Of a DNA stretch of 58,204 nucleotides, positions 36,641 to 45,366 are shown one piece after another. The stretch is from Clostridia bacterium. GTDB lineage: Bacteria; Bacillota; Clostridia; Oscillospirales; Acutalibacteraceae. The number at the start of each line of letters is the position of its first letter. Position 1 is the first letter of the stretch. Made by a program: the position numbers and the translations under genes. Below the pieces are notes generated by a model that was not told the origin of the DNA, searched no databases, and saw only the letters and a program-made list of their open reading frames with translations. The stretch covers positions 1-58,204 of the forward strand of contig JAKSQP010000015.1 of assembly GCA_024404025.1 (NCBI GenBank). The letters are read 5' to 3'.

Positions 36641-37864
36641 TTATTTATTTCTTTCAGCCTCAAGAAGAGCTCTTACCTTAATGGGAAGACCGAAGAGGTT
36701 GATGAATCCTGCTGAATCTTTCTGATTATAAACTTCATCGGCATCGAATGTTGCGAAATCTTCGCTGTAAAGAGTATAAGGTGAAGTTACGCCGGCATTG
36801 ATGATGTTGCCTTTATAAAGCTTAAGTTTAACATCGCCCGTAACGGTCTTCTGGGTTTCGTCAACAAACGCCGAAAGAGAAGCTCTGAGCGGAGTATACC
36901 ACTGGCCGAAATAAACAAGCTCTGCAAAGCGGTGAGCAACAAGCTCTTTATAGTGCTGTGTATCTCTGTCAAGAGTGATGGTTTCAAGAACATCGTGAGC
37001 TCTGAAAAGGATCGCTCCTGCGGGATTTTCATAAACGCCTCTCGACTTCATGCCGACAAGACGGTTTTCAACAAGATCATTGAGGCCGATGCCGTTTTCG
37101 CCGCCGATTTTGTTGAGGTGTCTGATAAGCTCAACGCCGCCCATTTCCTTGCCGTCAACAGCAGTGGGGATACCCTTTTCAAAATGGATCGTGATATATG
37201 TATCTTTATCGGGAGCCATTTCGGGAGAAACGCCCATTTCAAGGAAACCGGGCTTGTTATACTGAGGCTCGTTTGCGGGATCTTCAAGATCAAGACCCTC
37301 GTGAGAAAGATGCCAGAGATTCTTATCCTTTGAATAGTTGGTTTCACGGTTGATCTTAAGAGGAATGTTATGTGCTTCCGCATATTCGATTTCCTCTTCA
37401 CGGGATTTGAGATCCCAGATTCTCCAGGGAGCGATGATTTCCATCTCGGGAGCAAACGCCTTGATTGCGAGCTCGAATCTTACCTGGTCATTTCCCTTGC
37501 CGGTGCAGCCGTGGCAAATAGCATCTGCGCCCTCTGCCTTTGCGATCTCAACGATTCTCTTTGCGATGATGGGGCGGGCAAATGAAGTTCCGAGAAGATA
37601 ATCCTTCTCATAAACTGCGCCTGCCTTGAGGGTCGGGAAAATATAATCGTTAACGAACTCTTCCTGAAGATCTTCAATATAAAGCTTTGATGCGCCGGTC
37701 TTGAGAGCCTTTTCTTCAAGACCTTCAAGCTCGCTGTCCTGGCCGACATTGCCGGATACACAGACTACTTCGCAATTGTTATAGTTTTCTTTGAGCCAGG
37801 AAATGATGATCGATGTATCAAGACCTCCGGAATAAGCAAGAACAACTTTTTTGATTTCTTTCAT
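36641..37864 (-). CDS. argG: Argininosuccinate synthase
   Basis: A 407-residue ATP-dependent ligase joining citrulline and aspartate. The PP-loop AYSGGLDTS (10-18), [13 protein letters not shown] and the LDIT-type C-terminal region are present. The ATG at 37864 has AAAGGCAG upstream and places the core correctly; the in-frame ATG at 37906 lies inside the promoter and is rejected. The sigma-A promoter at 37898-37925 with an ARG-box-like palindrome at 37934-37947 indicates ArgR/AhrC control of argG-argH. Confidence 0.98.
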   Translation of the reverse strand: MKEIKKVVLAYSGGLDTSIIISWLKENYNNCEVVCVSGNVGQDSELEGLEEKALKTGASKLYIEDLQEEFVNDYIFPTLKAGAVYEKDYLLGTSFARPIIAKRIVEIAKAEGADAICHGCTGKGNDQVRFELAIKAFAPEMEIIAPWRIWDLKSREEEIEYAEAHNIPLKINRETNYSKDKNLWHLSHEGLDLEDPANEPQYNKPGFLEMGVSPEMAPDKDTYITIHFEKGIPTAVDGKEMGGVELIRHLNKIGGENGIGLNDLVENRLVGMKSRGVYENPAGAILFRAHDVLETITLDRDTQHYKELVAHRFAELVYFGQWYTPLRASLSAFVDETQKTVTGDVKLKLYKGNIINAGVTSPYTLYSEDFATFDADEVYNQKDSAGFINLFGLPIKVRALLEAERNK

Positions 37865-37897
37865 AATTTTACTGCCTTTCGTTTGTTTTATGCATTC

Positions 37898-37925
37898 ATT
37901 ATACATCTAATATTCAAAAAGTCAA
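37898..37925 (-). promoter_or_regulatory. Promoter of argG-argH
   Basis: The minus strand has TTGACT (37920-37925), 16 nt, TATAAT (37898-37903), about 30 nt upstream of the argG start. Confidence 0.8.
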
Positions 37926-37933
37926 GCCATTTT

Positions 37934-37947
37934 TGAATATTTATTCA
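37934..37947. promoter_or_regulatory. ARG-box-like operator
   Basis: The sequence TGAATATTTATTCA is a perfect palindrome matching the ARG-box core TGAATWWWWATTCA. It lies 8 bp upstream of the -35 of argG; a half-site-like TGAATATT lies in the promoter spacer. ArgR/AhrC binding is inferred from the match and the gene context. Confidence 0.7.
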
Positions 37948-37987
37948 ATTTGTTGATCTTTAACAAACAGAGCCGGATATTTTACGG

Positions 37988-38992
37988 TTAACCGAGCAGA
38001 AGTCCCACTTTTTTCTTTGCCTTTGTAAGAGTTCTGTTGGCGATTCTCGAAGCCTTTTCGGCTCCCTGCGCAGCTGTATCAAGCAGATACTGCTTATCAT
38101 CCATAAGGCGCTTATAATTATCACGGAACGGACGAAGCTCTTCAATGACCGCCTCCGCAACCTTAACCTTGAAATCACCGTAGCCTTTGCCCTCAAATTC
38201 CTTTTCGATTGCGGCATAATCAAGACCGGTGCAGCAGGAATAAATTGACATAAGGTTGTTGATTCCGTCCTTGCCGTCTGCATAGCGGACAACGGCTTCG
38301 CTGTCCGTAACAGCCGATTTGAACTTTTTGAGGATAACATCGGGATCATCAAGAAGCGAAATCGAAGCCTTGGGATTCGGGTCACTCTTAGACATCTTCT
38401 GCGTGGGATCCTGAAGGCTCATTACCCTTGCACCTATCTTTCCGATAAACGGTTCAGGCAGAGTAAACGTTTCTCCTCTGAGGGCGTTGAATCTGGAGGC
38501 AATATCTCTTGCAATTTCAAGATGCTGCTTCTGGTCTGCGCCGACGGGAACAAAATTTGCCTGATAAAGAAGAATATCGGCTGCCATAAGAACGGGATAT
38601 GCAAAAAGACCGACATTGACATTATCGGCGTGCTTTGCCGATTTTTCTTTGAACTGTGTCATTCTCGATGCTTCTCCGAACTGCGTGTAGCAATCAAGTA
38701 TCCATGCAAGCTCCGCATGGGCGGGAACCCGGCTCTGAATAAAAACAATGTTCTTTTCGGGGTCAAGGCCGACTGCAAGAAGAGTTGCATACATTTCAAG
38801 GGTCTGCTGGCGAAGCTTTGCCGGCTCCGGATGAACGGTAAGCGCATGAAGATCCGCAACCGCATAAAGGCAGTCATAATCCTCACACATCATTTTCCAG
38901 TTTTTGAGCGCTCCGAGATAATTTCCGAGAGTCGGAACGGAGGTCGGCTGAATTGCGCTTAATACTATCGGTTTGCGTTCTGTATTTTCCAT
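37988..38992 (-). CDS. trpS: Tryptophanyl-tRNA synthetase
   Basis: A 334-residue class I synthetase. The HIGH-like motif is TLGNYLGAL (about 21-29) and the KMSKS loop is KMSKSDPNP. AGVDQ-type binding appears as PVGADQKQHLE. The ATG at 38992 is chosen because AAAGGCA lies 8-9 nt upstream; a TTG two codons earlier is less likely. No T-box leader fits in the 15-nt gap to the aminotransferase gene upstream, so the two are co-transcribed. The MKNIGF-like alternative class II form is not relevant. Confidence 0.97.
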   Translation of the reverse strand: MENTERKPIVLSAIQPTSVPTLGNYLGALKNWKMMCEDYDCLYAVADLHALTVHPEPAKLRQQTLEMYATLLAVGLDPEKNIVFIQSRVPAHAELAWILDCYTQFGEASRMTQFKEKSAKHADNVNVGLFAYPVLMAADILLYQANFVPVGADQKQHLEIARDIASRFNALRGETFTLPEPFIGKIGARVMSLQDPTQKMSKSDPNPKASISLLDDPDVILKKFKSAVTDSEAVVRYADGKDGINNLMSIYSCCTGLDYAAIEKEFEGKGYGDFKVKVAEAVIEELRPFRDNYKRLMDDKQYLLDTAAQGAEKASRIANRTLTKAKKKVGLLLG

Positions 38993-39007
38993 AATCAATG
39001 CCTTTCT

Positions 39008-40186
39008 TTAATAGCTTTTCGCAACTTCTCCGAGAATCTTTATTCCCTTAACGATGTCTTCATCCGAAGGAGTTGAGAAATTAAGCCTGATGTAATTATA
39101 TTCACGGGTCATATCCGTGAGAAATGCGTTTCCGGGCACAACCGCAACGCCTGCGGCAGCCGCTTTTGAAACGAAGTCTCTCATATCAACTCCGTCTTTG
39201 ACCTTTGCCCACACGAAAAGACCGCCTTCGGGTCTGTTATATTCAAGGAAGCCTTTAAGTTCCTTATCCATGCAATCGCAGAGAAGATCAAGCTTTCTCT
39301 TATAGATCGCTTTGATTTTTTCAATATGGGCAACGAAATCGCATTCCGTGAGCCACTTATAAACAACGAGCTGTGAAAGCATAACCGTGTGAACATCCTG
39401 GGTCTGCTTTGCGCAAGTGAGCTTTGCGATGACCGGCTTTGCGGCGGTAACGAAGCCGACTCTTATGCCGGGAGCAACAATTTTTGAGAACGAGCCGGAA
39501 TAGATAACAATGCCGTCTTTATCAAGGCTCTTTATTGCAGGCACTTCTTCGCCCGAAACACGAAGATCGCCATAGGGATTATCTTCGAGAATCATGATTC
39601 CGTATTTCTTTGCAAGCTCATAAACCGCTTTCCTCTTTTCAAAGGACATTGTTGCGCCTGCGGGATTCTGGAAATTGGGGATAGTATATAAGAATTTAAC
39701 ATTCTTTTCCGTTTTGAGCTTTTCTTCAAGAGCTTCGATGTTGATTCCGTCGCTTTCGGTGGGAACTCCCGAAAGGGTTGCGCCGAAGCTTCTGAAGCAG
39801 TTGAGAGCGCCGATGAACGAAGGCTCTTCGCAGAGCACAACATCGCCGTTATCAATGAAGCACTGGCTTACGAGGCTCATAACCTGCTGGGCGCCGTTGG
39901 TAATAATGAGAGCGTCTTCTTCGCCCATTGCGCCGTAGCGCTCCTTTGCAAGCTTTGTCAGCTCTTTTATCAGCGGAGCATAGCCCTCCGAGATTCCGTA
40001 TTGAAGAGCAAGAATGGGTTCATTCTGCATAACATCGCCGAGAATCTTTTTCACATCATCAACAGGGAAAGCATCGGGAGCGGGATTGCCCGCCGCAAGA
40101 GGAATGCTGCCTGCCGAGGTTTTGAGAATTTCTCTGATAACCGACGGTTGGAGCGATGAAACACCTTTTGAAAACTTATAATCCAT
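39008..40186 (-). CDS. PLP-dependent aminotransferase (class I/II, 2-aminoadipate transaminase-like)
   Basis: A 392-residue fold-type I aminotransferase. The sequence ALQYGISEGYAPLIKEL, ITNGAQQVMSL, the Asn/Asp pocket in IPNFQNPAGATMS and EDNPYGDLR, and the PLP lysine in SGSFSKIVAPGIRVG resemble the LysN/MocR-type clade rather than AspC. Substrate is uncertain: aromatic or branched amino acids, or alpha-aminoadipate, are all known in the clade. AAAGGA precedes the ATG. It is upstream of trpS by 15 nt; an aromatic role would fit this neighbour but is inference. Confidence 0.85.
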   Translation of the reverse strand: MDYKFSKGVSSLQPSVIREILKTSAGSIPLAAGNPAPDAFPVDDVKKILGDVMQNEPILALQYGISEGYAPLIKELTKLAKERYGAMGEEDALIITNGAQQVMSLVSQCFIDNGDVVLCEEPSFIGALNCFRSFGATLSGVPTESDGINIEALEEKLKTEKNVKFLYTIPNFQNPAGATMSFEKRKAVYELAKKYGIMILEDNPYGDLRVSGEEVPAIKSLDKDGIVIYSGSFSKIVAPGIRVGFVTAAKPVIAKLTCAKQTQDVHTVMLSQLVVYKWLTECDFVAHIEKIKAIYKRKLDLLCDCMDKELKGFLEYNRPEGGLFVWAKVKDGVDMRDFVSKAAAAGVAVVPGNAFLTDMTREYNYIRLNFSTPSDEDIVKGIKILGEVAKSY

Positions 40187-40208
40187 TTATATCAATCCTT
40201 TCGGTGTG

Positions 40209-40237
40209 TTGACTTTCAATTTCATTTATAATATAAT
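40209..40237 (+). promoter_or_regulatory. Promoter of the HAD phosphatase gene
   Basis: TTGACT (40209-40214), 17 nt, TATAAT (40232-40237), 30 nt before the HAD gene. It is in the 80-bp divergent gap with the aminotransferase gene. Confidence 0.8.
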
Positions 40238-40266
40238 CTCAATCAGTAATTTTGACGGAGGCACTT

Positions 40267-40923
40267 ATGCAAAAAAATTTTGAAGCCGCATTTTTTGATT
40301 TTGACGGAACGATTGCAGACACGGGCGAGGGAATTTTTGAAAGTGCGCAGTTCGCTCTCGCTTCAATGGGCTATCCGCCCGCAACTCCGGAGCAATTAAG
40401 AGCATTCATCGGTCCGCCGATTTTTGATTCATTCAAATCAATTTCCGGCGGTAATGATGAAATCTGCAATGAGCTTTCAAGGCTCTACCGTCTTCATTAT
40501 TCCGATGGCGGAATTCTTCTTTTCCGTGTTTATGACGGAATCCTTAAGCTTTTCAGAGAAATAAAAGAAAGCGGAATGAAGCTCGCCATAGTCAGCTCCA
40601 AGCCCGAAAGATTCATCCGGCGCATTGTTGCGCATCTCGGCGAAGAAGAGCTTTTTGACTGCATCGCCTGCCCTCTTGACGATAACCACCCGGAATCAAA
40701 ATCCGAATTGATGGAAAGAGCCTGCCGGACGCTTTCTCTTGAAAGCAGCGAAGCCGTTATGGTCGGAGACCGCCGCTTCGATATGGAAGGCGCAGGAAAA
40801 ACCGGAATAAAAAGCATCGGCGTTCTTTACGGCTACGGAAGCCGTGAAGAGCTTGTTTCTGCCGGAGCGGATTATGTTGCCGCAAATGCAGAAGAAATCA
40901 AAAAACTGCTTTTCACGAAATAA
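40267..40923 (+). CDS. HAD-superfamily hydrolase (phosphoglycolate phosphatase-like)
   Basis: A 218-residue HAD phosphatase. Motif I FFDFDGTIADT (8-18) has the catalytic Asp pair, motif II IVSSKP, motif III lysine in the PESKSELME region, and motif IV MVGDRRFDMEGA. A helical cap after motif I fits the Gph/PGMB subclass C1. The physiological substrate cannot be told. The start at 40267 is set by GGAGG 5 nt upstream; an in-frame TTG at 40252 precedes that site. Confidence 0.88.
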   Translation: MQKNFEAAFFDFDGTIADTGEGIFESAQFALASMGYPPATPEQLRAFIGPPIFDSFKSISGGNDEICNELSRLYRLHYSDGGILLFRVYDGILKLFREIKESGMKLAIVSSKPERFIRRIVAHLGEEELFDCIACPLDDNHPESKSELMERACRTLSLESSEAVMVGDRRFDMEGAGKTGIKSIGVLYGYGSREELVSAGADYVAANAEEIKKLLFTK

Positions 40924-40982
40924 AGATCATAATATTTTATAATATTTTTAAAAACATTTCAACAGTATTTTAAAAATTAAAG

Positions 40983-41020
40983 CCGTGTGACGAATAATTT
41001 TCTCCGTCACACGGTTTTTT
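40983..41020. terminator. Bidirectional terminator between HAD and acyltransferase genes
   Basis: CCGTGTGACG / CGTCACACGG (10 bp, 12-nt loop). The plus strand continues TTTTTT; the minus strand continues CTTTAATTTTT. The stop codon of the acyltransferase lies inside the right arm. Confidence 0.88.
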
Positions 41021-42077
41021 CCTTTTTCGGCGAAAGATGAAGCAGGATATCAAGCTTATCCGTTGCAGCATCAAATCCCCACGCAATCAGAAGAGTTGCC
41101 GCAAAGCAGCAGAGAAGATAAACCTTCGGATATTGATTCAGACCGATTGACTGAAAATAAATCATCGGGATCCTCTGGAGGATATATATGCCCATGATAT
41201 GCTTTCCGAACCAGCGCAGAACGGCATTATCAACGCTGATTCTCATTGAAATCAGCGCAATGAGCATTCCGAACGCAAGAGCCGTAAAGAAGAAAAGATG
41301 CCTGCTCCTCGTGAGATTCGGAAGCGAAAATTTCAGAATATAAAAAACTATCAATGTTATTGCCGATGCTGAAAACCATTTGCCGAAGTCGTACATAAGC
41401 GCTTTGTCTAGCTTCGGTTTCGCCATTGCATACCACATTCCGAGCGGATAGCAAAGCGCCGTGTCATACCACCAGTATGAATCGCACTTCAGTTTCATCA
41501 GCCATATAACTACAAGCACGGTAAGCGCTGTTGTAACAACCGTTCCTGCGAGCATGTGCTCTCTGCCGATGAAAATAAACCCGATAAATGTTGCAAGATA
41601 AAGCAGGAGAATCGTCATTATGAACCACGAGCTGTTGCCGAGGTCCGATTTTCCGATAAGAGATTCAAAAAATCTCTGCGGAGCATACTTTTTGCCCATT
41701 GCAATTCCGAGAAGAAGATAAAGCAGGATCGCAAGCGCAAAATGATACCACACCTTGAAAACCCTTTTAACGGGAATCGTTTTAATGTATCCGTCTTTTT
41801 TTTGAATGGCAAGATATACTCCGTAGCCTGAATAAAAGAGGAACATAACCACCATAAGCTGGCCGAACCAATTCAGGAAATCATAATAGGGTTTGTTCAT
41901 CGAATCAAGCACGGGAGAGCAATACTGCCTTATATGTGAAAAGAAGACAATGATAACAAATAGTCCTTTGACTGACCCCGTTTTCTGCGGAGACATATAA
42001 TCCTCAAAGCCGTCTTTTCCCGCAAAACGGATTCCGACAAGAGAAAGGATCAGCAATGCCGCAATAAATAAAATCAT
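41007..42077 (-). CDS. Acyltransferase 3 family membrane protein
   Basis: A 356-residue polytopic protein with about ten transmembrane segments. GSVKGLFVIIVFFSHIRQY (34-52, with the conserved His) and FLFYSGYGVYLAI match the acyltransferase-3 (OafA/YrhL) family, which O-acylates sugars or peptidoglycan at the membrane. No extracellular SGNH domain is attached. It is the last gene of the ylbJ unit (27 nt after the four-cysteine protein), so a spore-envelope or cell-surface glycan role is possible but unproven. Confidence 0.8.
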   Translation of the reverse strand: MILFIAALLILSLVGIRFAGKDGFEDYMSPQKTGSVKGLFVIIVFFSHIRQYCSPVLDSMNKPYYDFLNWFGQLMVVMFLFYSGYGVYLAIQKKDGYIKTIPVKRVFKVWYHFALAILLYLLLGIAMGKKYAPQRFFESLIGKSDLGNSSWFIMTILLLYLATFIGFIFIGREHMLAGTVVTTALTVLVVIWLMKLKCDSYWWYDTALCYPLGMWYAMAKPKLDKALMYDFGKWFSASAITLIVFYILKFSLPNLTRSRHLFFFTALAFGMLIALISMRISVDNAVLRWFGKHIMGIYILQRIPMIYFQSIGLNQYPKVYLLCCFAATLLIAWGFDAATDKLDILLHLSPKKEKTV

Positions 42078-42104
42078 ATATTACACCCAAAAGCTCTTGA
42101 TATT

Positions 42105-42323
42105 TTAAAGTTCAAAATCGGCAGGATCCGCACTTTCGATCACGGGCGCTTTTTTCGGAATCCTTTTCAGCGGATCATATCTGAACGCCATGCAGCTGCC
42201 GTTAAGCTCTTTTATTCCTTTTTTGGCGCAGAAAACATTAACGCCGTCGGGAAGTATTTTTCCCTTTTCGCAGTTTCTGCATTCGGGAGTGTATTTTTTA
42301 GGATTGAGAATTTTCTTTTTCAT
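42105..42323 (-). CDS. Small four-cysteine protein (72 aa)
   Basis: A 72-residue soluble, basic protein with Cys15, Cys18, Cys32 and Cys44 (CRNC...FCAKKG...GSCMAF), a spacing compatible with a structural zinc site. No family name is recognised, although similar short proteins occur in Clostridia. A purine-rich GGGGGA precedes the ATG. It lies between ylbJ (26 nt) and the acyltransferase (27 nt), so probably one transcript. Confidence 0.7.
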   Translation of the reverse strand: MKKKILNPKKYTPECRNCEKGKILPDGVNVFCAKKGIKELNGSCMAFRYDPLKRIPKKAPVIESADPADFEL

Positions 42324-42349
42324 TTAAGCATCCCCCTGTCTATGTTATA

Positions 42350-43381
42350 TTAACACATCTTTCTGCCGTTATCAAGGTCTAAAATGATAAGCGATGCAAG
42401 AAACATCAGAGAAACCGATGCCGGAAACGAAAAAGAATTTATCACAAGCCTTTCGGTCTGAATGCTGATAACATCTGCTTCAACGGGAAAATAATTCAGA
42501 ATAATGATGCAGACAAGAGTTGAAAGCGCCGCATGAATCAGTCTGAAAAGTATGAATTCAAATTTTTTTATTTTACATTCGCCGCAAATCGAAAAAATCT
42601 GCGTATGAATGCAGATTCCCCCGAAAGCGCAAATCCCCGCCGTTATGGGAAGCGGCACGGATGAAACCGCCTTTGCGCATCCGCCCGTCACCTCAAGAAA
42701 ACATTGCAGAAGTATTTTTGCTTTTTCATTTACCGGAATCAAAGCGATAATTTCTCCGATTCCCGAAAAAGCGGCAACAAATCCGCATATTTTCAGCATT
42801 GATTCCGCACCCGATGAAACCCCGTAAACAAGAGCCTCATCGGGGCTTTTCGTTCTCATTTCATCAGTCGGATCGCCATCCGCCTTCTCCCCCGCTGCCG
42901 AAAAAAAGCCGATCATCAGCGAAGAAATGCAGACCGAAATCAATATTATGATTCCCGATTTCTTTGAGCCGAGCATCATTATTCCGACGGCGTTTACCGA
43001 AAATCCGATGCCCGGACTTACGCAGAAGCGAAGCATTCTTTCCGCCTGTCTGTGAGAAATTCTGCCCGATTCAAAAAGTTCCTCCGTCATCTTTGCTCCC
43101 GTCGGATACCCCGCAAAAAGTCCGAGAAAAACAGCGGGAAAAGCCTCTGCCGGCAGCGCCAGAAGCTTCATAACCGGCTTTGCGGCTTTTTTAAATAAAT
43201 CCGGCATTCCTCCGCTTGCAATGATCGACGAAGCGCATATAAACACAAAAAGCGACGGCACAACCGTATTTGCCGAAAGCAGCAATCCGTTTTTTACGCC
43301 CTCCGTAAATTTCTCCGGAAACAGAAAGGCGCAGATAAAAATTGCTGCTCCGAGCAAAAAAGCTCCGCTCTGTTTTTTCAT
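42350..43381 (-). CDS. ylbJ: YlbJ-like sporulation membrane protein
   Basis: A 343-residue integral membrane protein with about eight hydrophobic segments and Gate-domain features (PSLFVFICASSI, GLFAGYPTGAKM, CVSPGIGFSVNAVG). The pattern matches YlbJ, a sigma-E-controlled protein needed for spore cortex formation in Bacillus. AAGGGTG precedes the ATG by about 8 nt. It is divergent from yqfC-yqfD across a 90-bp gap, which makes a shared sporulation control region likely. Confidence 0.87.
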   Translation of the reverse strand: MKKQSGAFLLGAAIFICAFLFPEKFTEGVKNGLLLSANTVVPSLFVFICASSIIASGGMPDLFKKAAKPVMKLLALPAEAFPAVFLGLFAGYPTGAKMTEELFESGRISHRQAERMLRFCVSPGIGFSVNAVGIMMLGSKKSGIIILISVCISSLMIGFFSAAGEKADGDPTDEMRTKSPDEALVYGVSSGAESMLKICGFVAAFSGIGEIIALIPVNEKAKILLQCFLEVTGGCAKAVSSVPLPITAGICAFGGICIHTQIFSICGECKIKKFEFILFRLIHAALSTLVCIIILNYFPVEADVISIQTERLVINSFSFPASVSLMFLASLIILDLDNGRKMC

Positions 43382-43471
43382 TTTTCATCACCCTTAAATC
43401 AAACCTATTCAATTCTATTCCGCATTGTTCTTTTTATTGATGAAAAAACATAAATTAAATCAGGTGATACG

Positions 43472-43765
43472 ATGAAAGAAAACAGATTTTCCGCTAAAGG
43501 TGAGCAGATTATCGAAGCGCTCACAAAAAGTATGGATATTCCCTCCGATGCTCTTTCGGGCTTTGCGCATATCGAGCTTTGCGGAAACCGTGAAGCAAGG
43601 GTCGACGGCTGCAGAGGAGTGCTTGAATACTGCAGCTGCAAAATTTCGCTCAACACCGGCAGACTTACCGTCAGCTTCTGCGGCTGTGATCTGTGCATTG
43701 CTTCAATGCAGAACGGTATGGCAATAATCAAAGGACTGATTTCCGATATAAGCTTTGAAAATTAG
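43472..43765 (+). CDS. yqfC: YabP/YqfC family sporulation protein
   Basis: A 97-residue protein of the YabP/YqfC family. LSGFAHIELCGNREARVDGC (28-47) and VLEYCSCKISLNTGRLTV match the conserved core, and its position just before yqfD is diagnostic. CAGGTGAT precedes the ATG. Upstream, CATAAATT could be a sigma-E-type -10 element, but I cannot fix a matching -35. It is expressed in the mother cell in Bacillus. Confidence 0.88.
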   Translation: MKENRFSAKGEQIIEALTKSMDIPSDALSGFAHIELCGNREARVDGCRGVLEYCSCKISLNTGRLTVSFCGCDLCIASMQNGMAIIKGLISDISFEN

Positions 43766-43774
43766 GAGTTGACT

Positions 43775-44959
43775 ATGCTTATTCTTAAAATGATCCGGTA
43801 TATTTTCGGCTTTGTTCATTTCAATGCCTGCGGCGGATTTCCGGAAAGATTTCTGAATCTTTGCAGAATCCGGGGAATAACTCTTTGGAATATAAAATGC
43901 GAAAACGGTATGCTTTCCGCATTTGCCGACAGAAGCTCTTATAAAAAAATGCGTTCGATTGCCAAAAGTTCCGGAATGAAAATGAGAATGGATGACAAAT
44001 TCGGGCTGACATTTTTCCTTGACCGCAACAGCCGCAGGATCGGGATCCTTGCCGGAGCGGCAATAATGTGCGCCCTCATTTCAATACTTTCAACAAGGCT
44101 ATGGTGCATAAAGGTCGAAGGCAACGAAAGAATATCATCCGAAGAAATCATTTCGGCATTTGAAGGCGCCGGGATCCGCCCCGGTATGCCGGCAGCGGAT
44201 ATCGATCCGACGGAAACCGAGCTTGAGGTGCAGAAAAATCTCAAAGGGATTTCCTGGGTCAACATCAACATACGGGGCTGTTCGGCGATGATCGAAGTGC
44301 GTGAAGCGGCGGAAACCGAAAGAAAATCTTTCGAAAATTCGCCGTCCGATATTGTCGCTTCCTCCGACGGGATCATCAGAATTTTCCGTTCATTCAACGG
44401 AACTGCGGAAGAAAAAACAGGTTCGCCCGTTCTCAAAGGCGACCTGCTGATAAGCGGCATCAAGCAGAACAGAGACCTCACATTCAGCTTTTGCAAAGCG
44501 GAAGGATATGTTGTTGCGGAAACGAATAAAAAAATAAGCTCCGCTAAAAAGCGAAGCCTTGTTGTTTCAAAAATCACCAACACGAAAACCGTGTATACCA
44601 TCAACTTTTTCGGCCTGAAAATTCCTTTGGGCAGGCTCACCGGCAGCAATGTTTCAATCGACAAAACACGCCTTAAAATCAACGGTATAATTCTTCCTGC
44701 CGGTGTCACGAGAAAAAGGCTTACGGTTGAATCGCCGTGCGGAATCGTTCTGACCGAAAACGAATGCAGACTGCTCACTCTCTCGGAGCTTTTCCGGGAA
44801 TGCGGCCATTCTCTGAAATACGTGAAAGCCGAAAATACGGCTTTTGAAATCAGATCGGATGATAAGGGATGCTCTGCCGTCTGTAAAGCCGTATGCCTTG
44901 AAAACATTGCAAAAGAAACTCCCCTGCAGGTTGAAAATCAGCCTTTGCCGGTAAGATGA
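43775..44959 (+). CDS. yqfD: Sporulation protein YqfD
   Basis: A 394-residue membrane protein. A soluble N-terminal region (RFLNLCRIRGITLWNIK) precedes one transmembrane helix (about 91-108), after which a FtsQ/POTRA-like segment appears (WCIKVEGNERISSEEIISA) and an extracytoplasmic domain follows. This organisation is typical for YqfD. The start is at 43775 because AGGAG lies 6 nt upstream; an in-frame TTG at 43769 is unlikely. It is 9 nt after yqfC, and its last 22 nt overlap the end of the convergent aroQ gene. Confidence 0.9.
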   Translation: MLILKMIRYIFGFVHFNACGGFPERFLNLCRIRGITLWNIKCENGMLSAFADRSSYKKMRSIAKSSGMKMRMDDKFGLTFFLDRNSRRIGILAGAAIMCALISILSTRLWCIKVEGNERISSEEIISAFEGAGIRPGMPAADIDPTETELEVQKNLKGISWVNINIRGCSAMIEVREAAETERKSFENSPSDIVASSDGIIRIFRSFNGTAEEKTGSPVLKGDLLISGIKQNRDLTFSFCKAEGYVVAETNKKISSAKKRSLVVSKITNTKTVYTINFFGLKIPLGRLTGSNVSIDKTRLKINGIILPAGVTRKRLTVESPCGIVLTENECRLLTLSELFRECGHSLKYVKAENTAFEIRSDDKGCSAVCKAVCLENIAKETPLQVENQPLPVR

Positions 44960-45366
44960 TCAATAGCCTTCAGATAGCCTTTGAGTCCGAAGCCCGCAAA
45001 ATGAGCTTCGCACGCCATTCCGGCATAGGAAATCTTTCTGAATTCCTCCCGGGCGGATATATCGGAAATATGCACCTCAACCGCCGGAATTCCGACTGCT
45101 TTAAGGGCATCGAGAATTGCAATGCTCGTATGAGTATAAGCTGCGGGATTGATGATTATGCCGTCCGTATTCCCGTATGCCTGCTGAATCCTGTCAACGA
45201 TTGCCCCTTCGTGATTTGATTGAAAAATTTCGATTTCGATCTCTTTTTTTCGGGCATATTCCTCAATCATTCCGCAAAGGTCGGCATAACCCGTTTTTCC
45301 GTAAATTTCAGGCTCACGGATGCCGAGCATATTAATATTGGGTCCGTTTATCACAAGGATATGCAT
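44938..45366 (-). CDS. aroQ: 3-Dehydroquinate dehydratase, type II
   Basis: A 142-residue flavodoxin-fold dehydratase, third step of the shikimate pathway. VINGPNINMLGIREPEIYG (5-23, with the catalytic Tyr22), FQSNHEGAIVD, INPAAYTHTSIAI (His catalytic) and VEVHISD are intact. AAGGAG precedes the ATG, which lies 16 nt inside the end of the aroE-aroK fusion. It is the last gene of the aromatic operon, and its 3' end overlaps yqfD with no terminator visible. Confidence 0.97.
   Translation of the reverse strand: MHILVINGPNINMLGIREPEIYGKTGYADLCGMIEEYARKKEIEIEIFQSNHEGAIVDRIQQAYGNTDGIIINPAAYTHTSIAILDALKAVGIPAVEVHISDISAREEFRKISYAGMACEAHFAGFGLKGYLKAIDHLTGKG

Noticed and set aside
37865..39007. T-box or other amino-acid leader before trpS
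   Set aside because: The gap between the aminotransferase gene and trpS is 15 nt, too short for a T-box; none is visible before the aminotransferase either.
43939..44907. 322-residue open frame antisense to yqfD
   Set aside because: It lies wholly within yqfD on the opposite strand, has no ribosome binding site and no recognisable motif; yqfD itself is clearly real.
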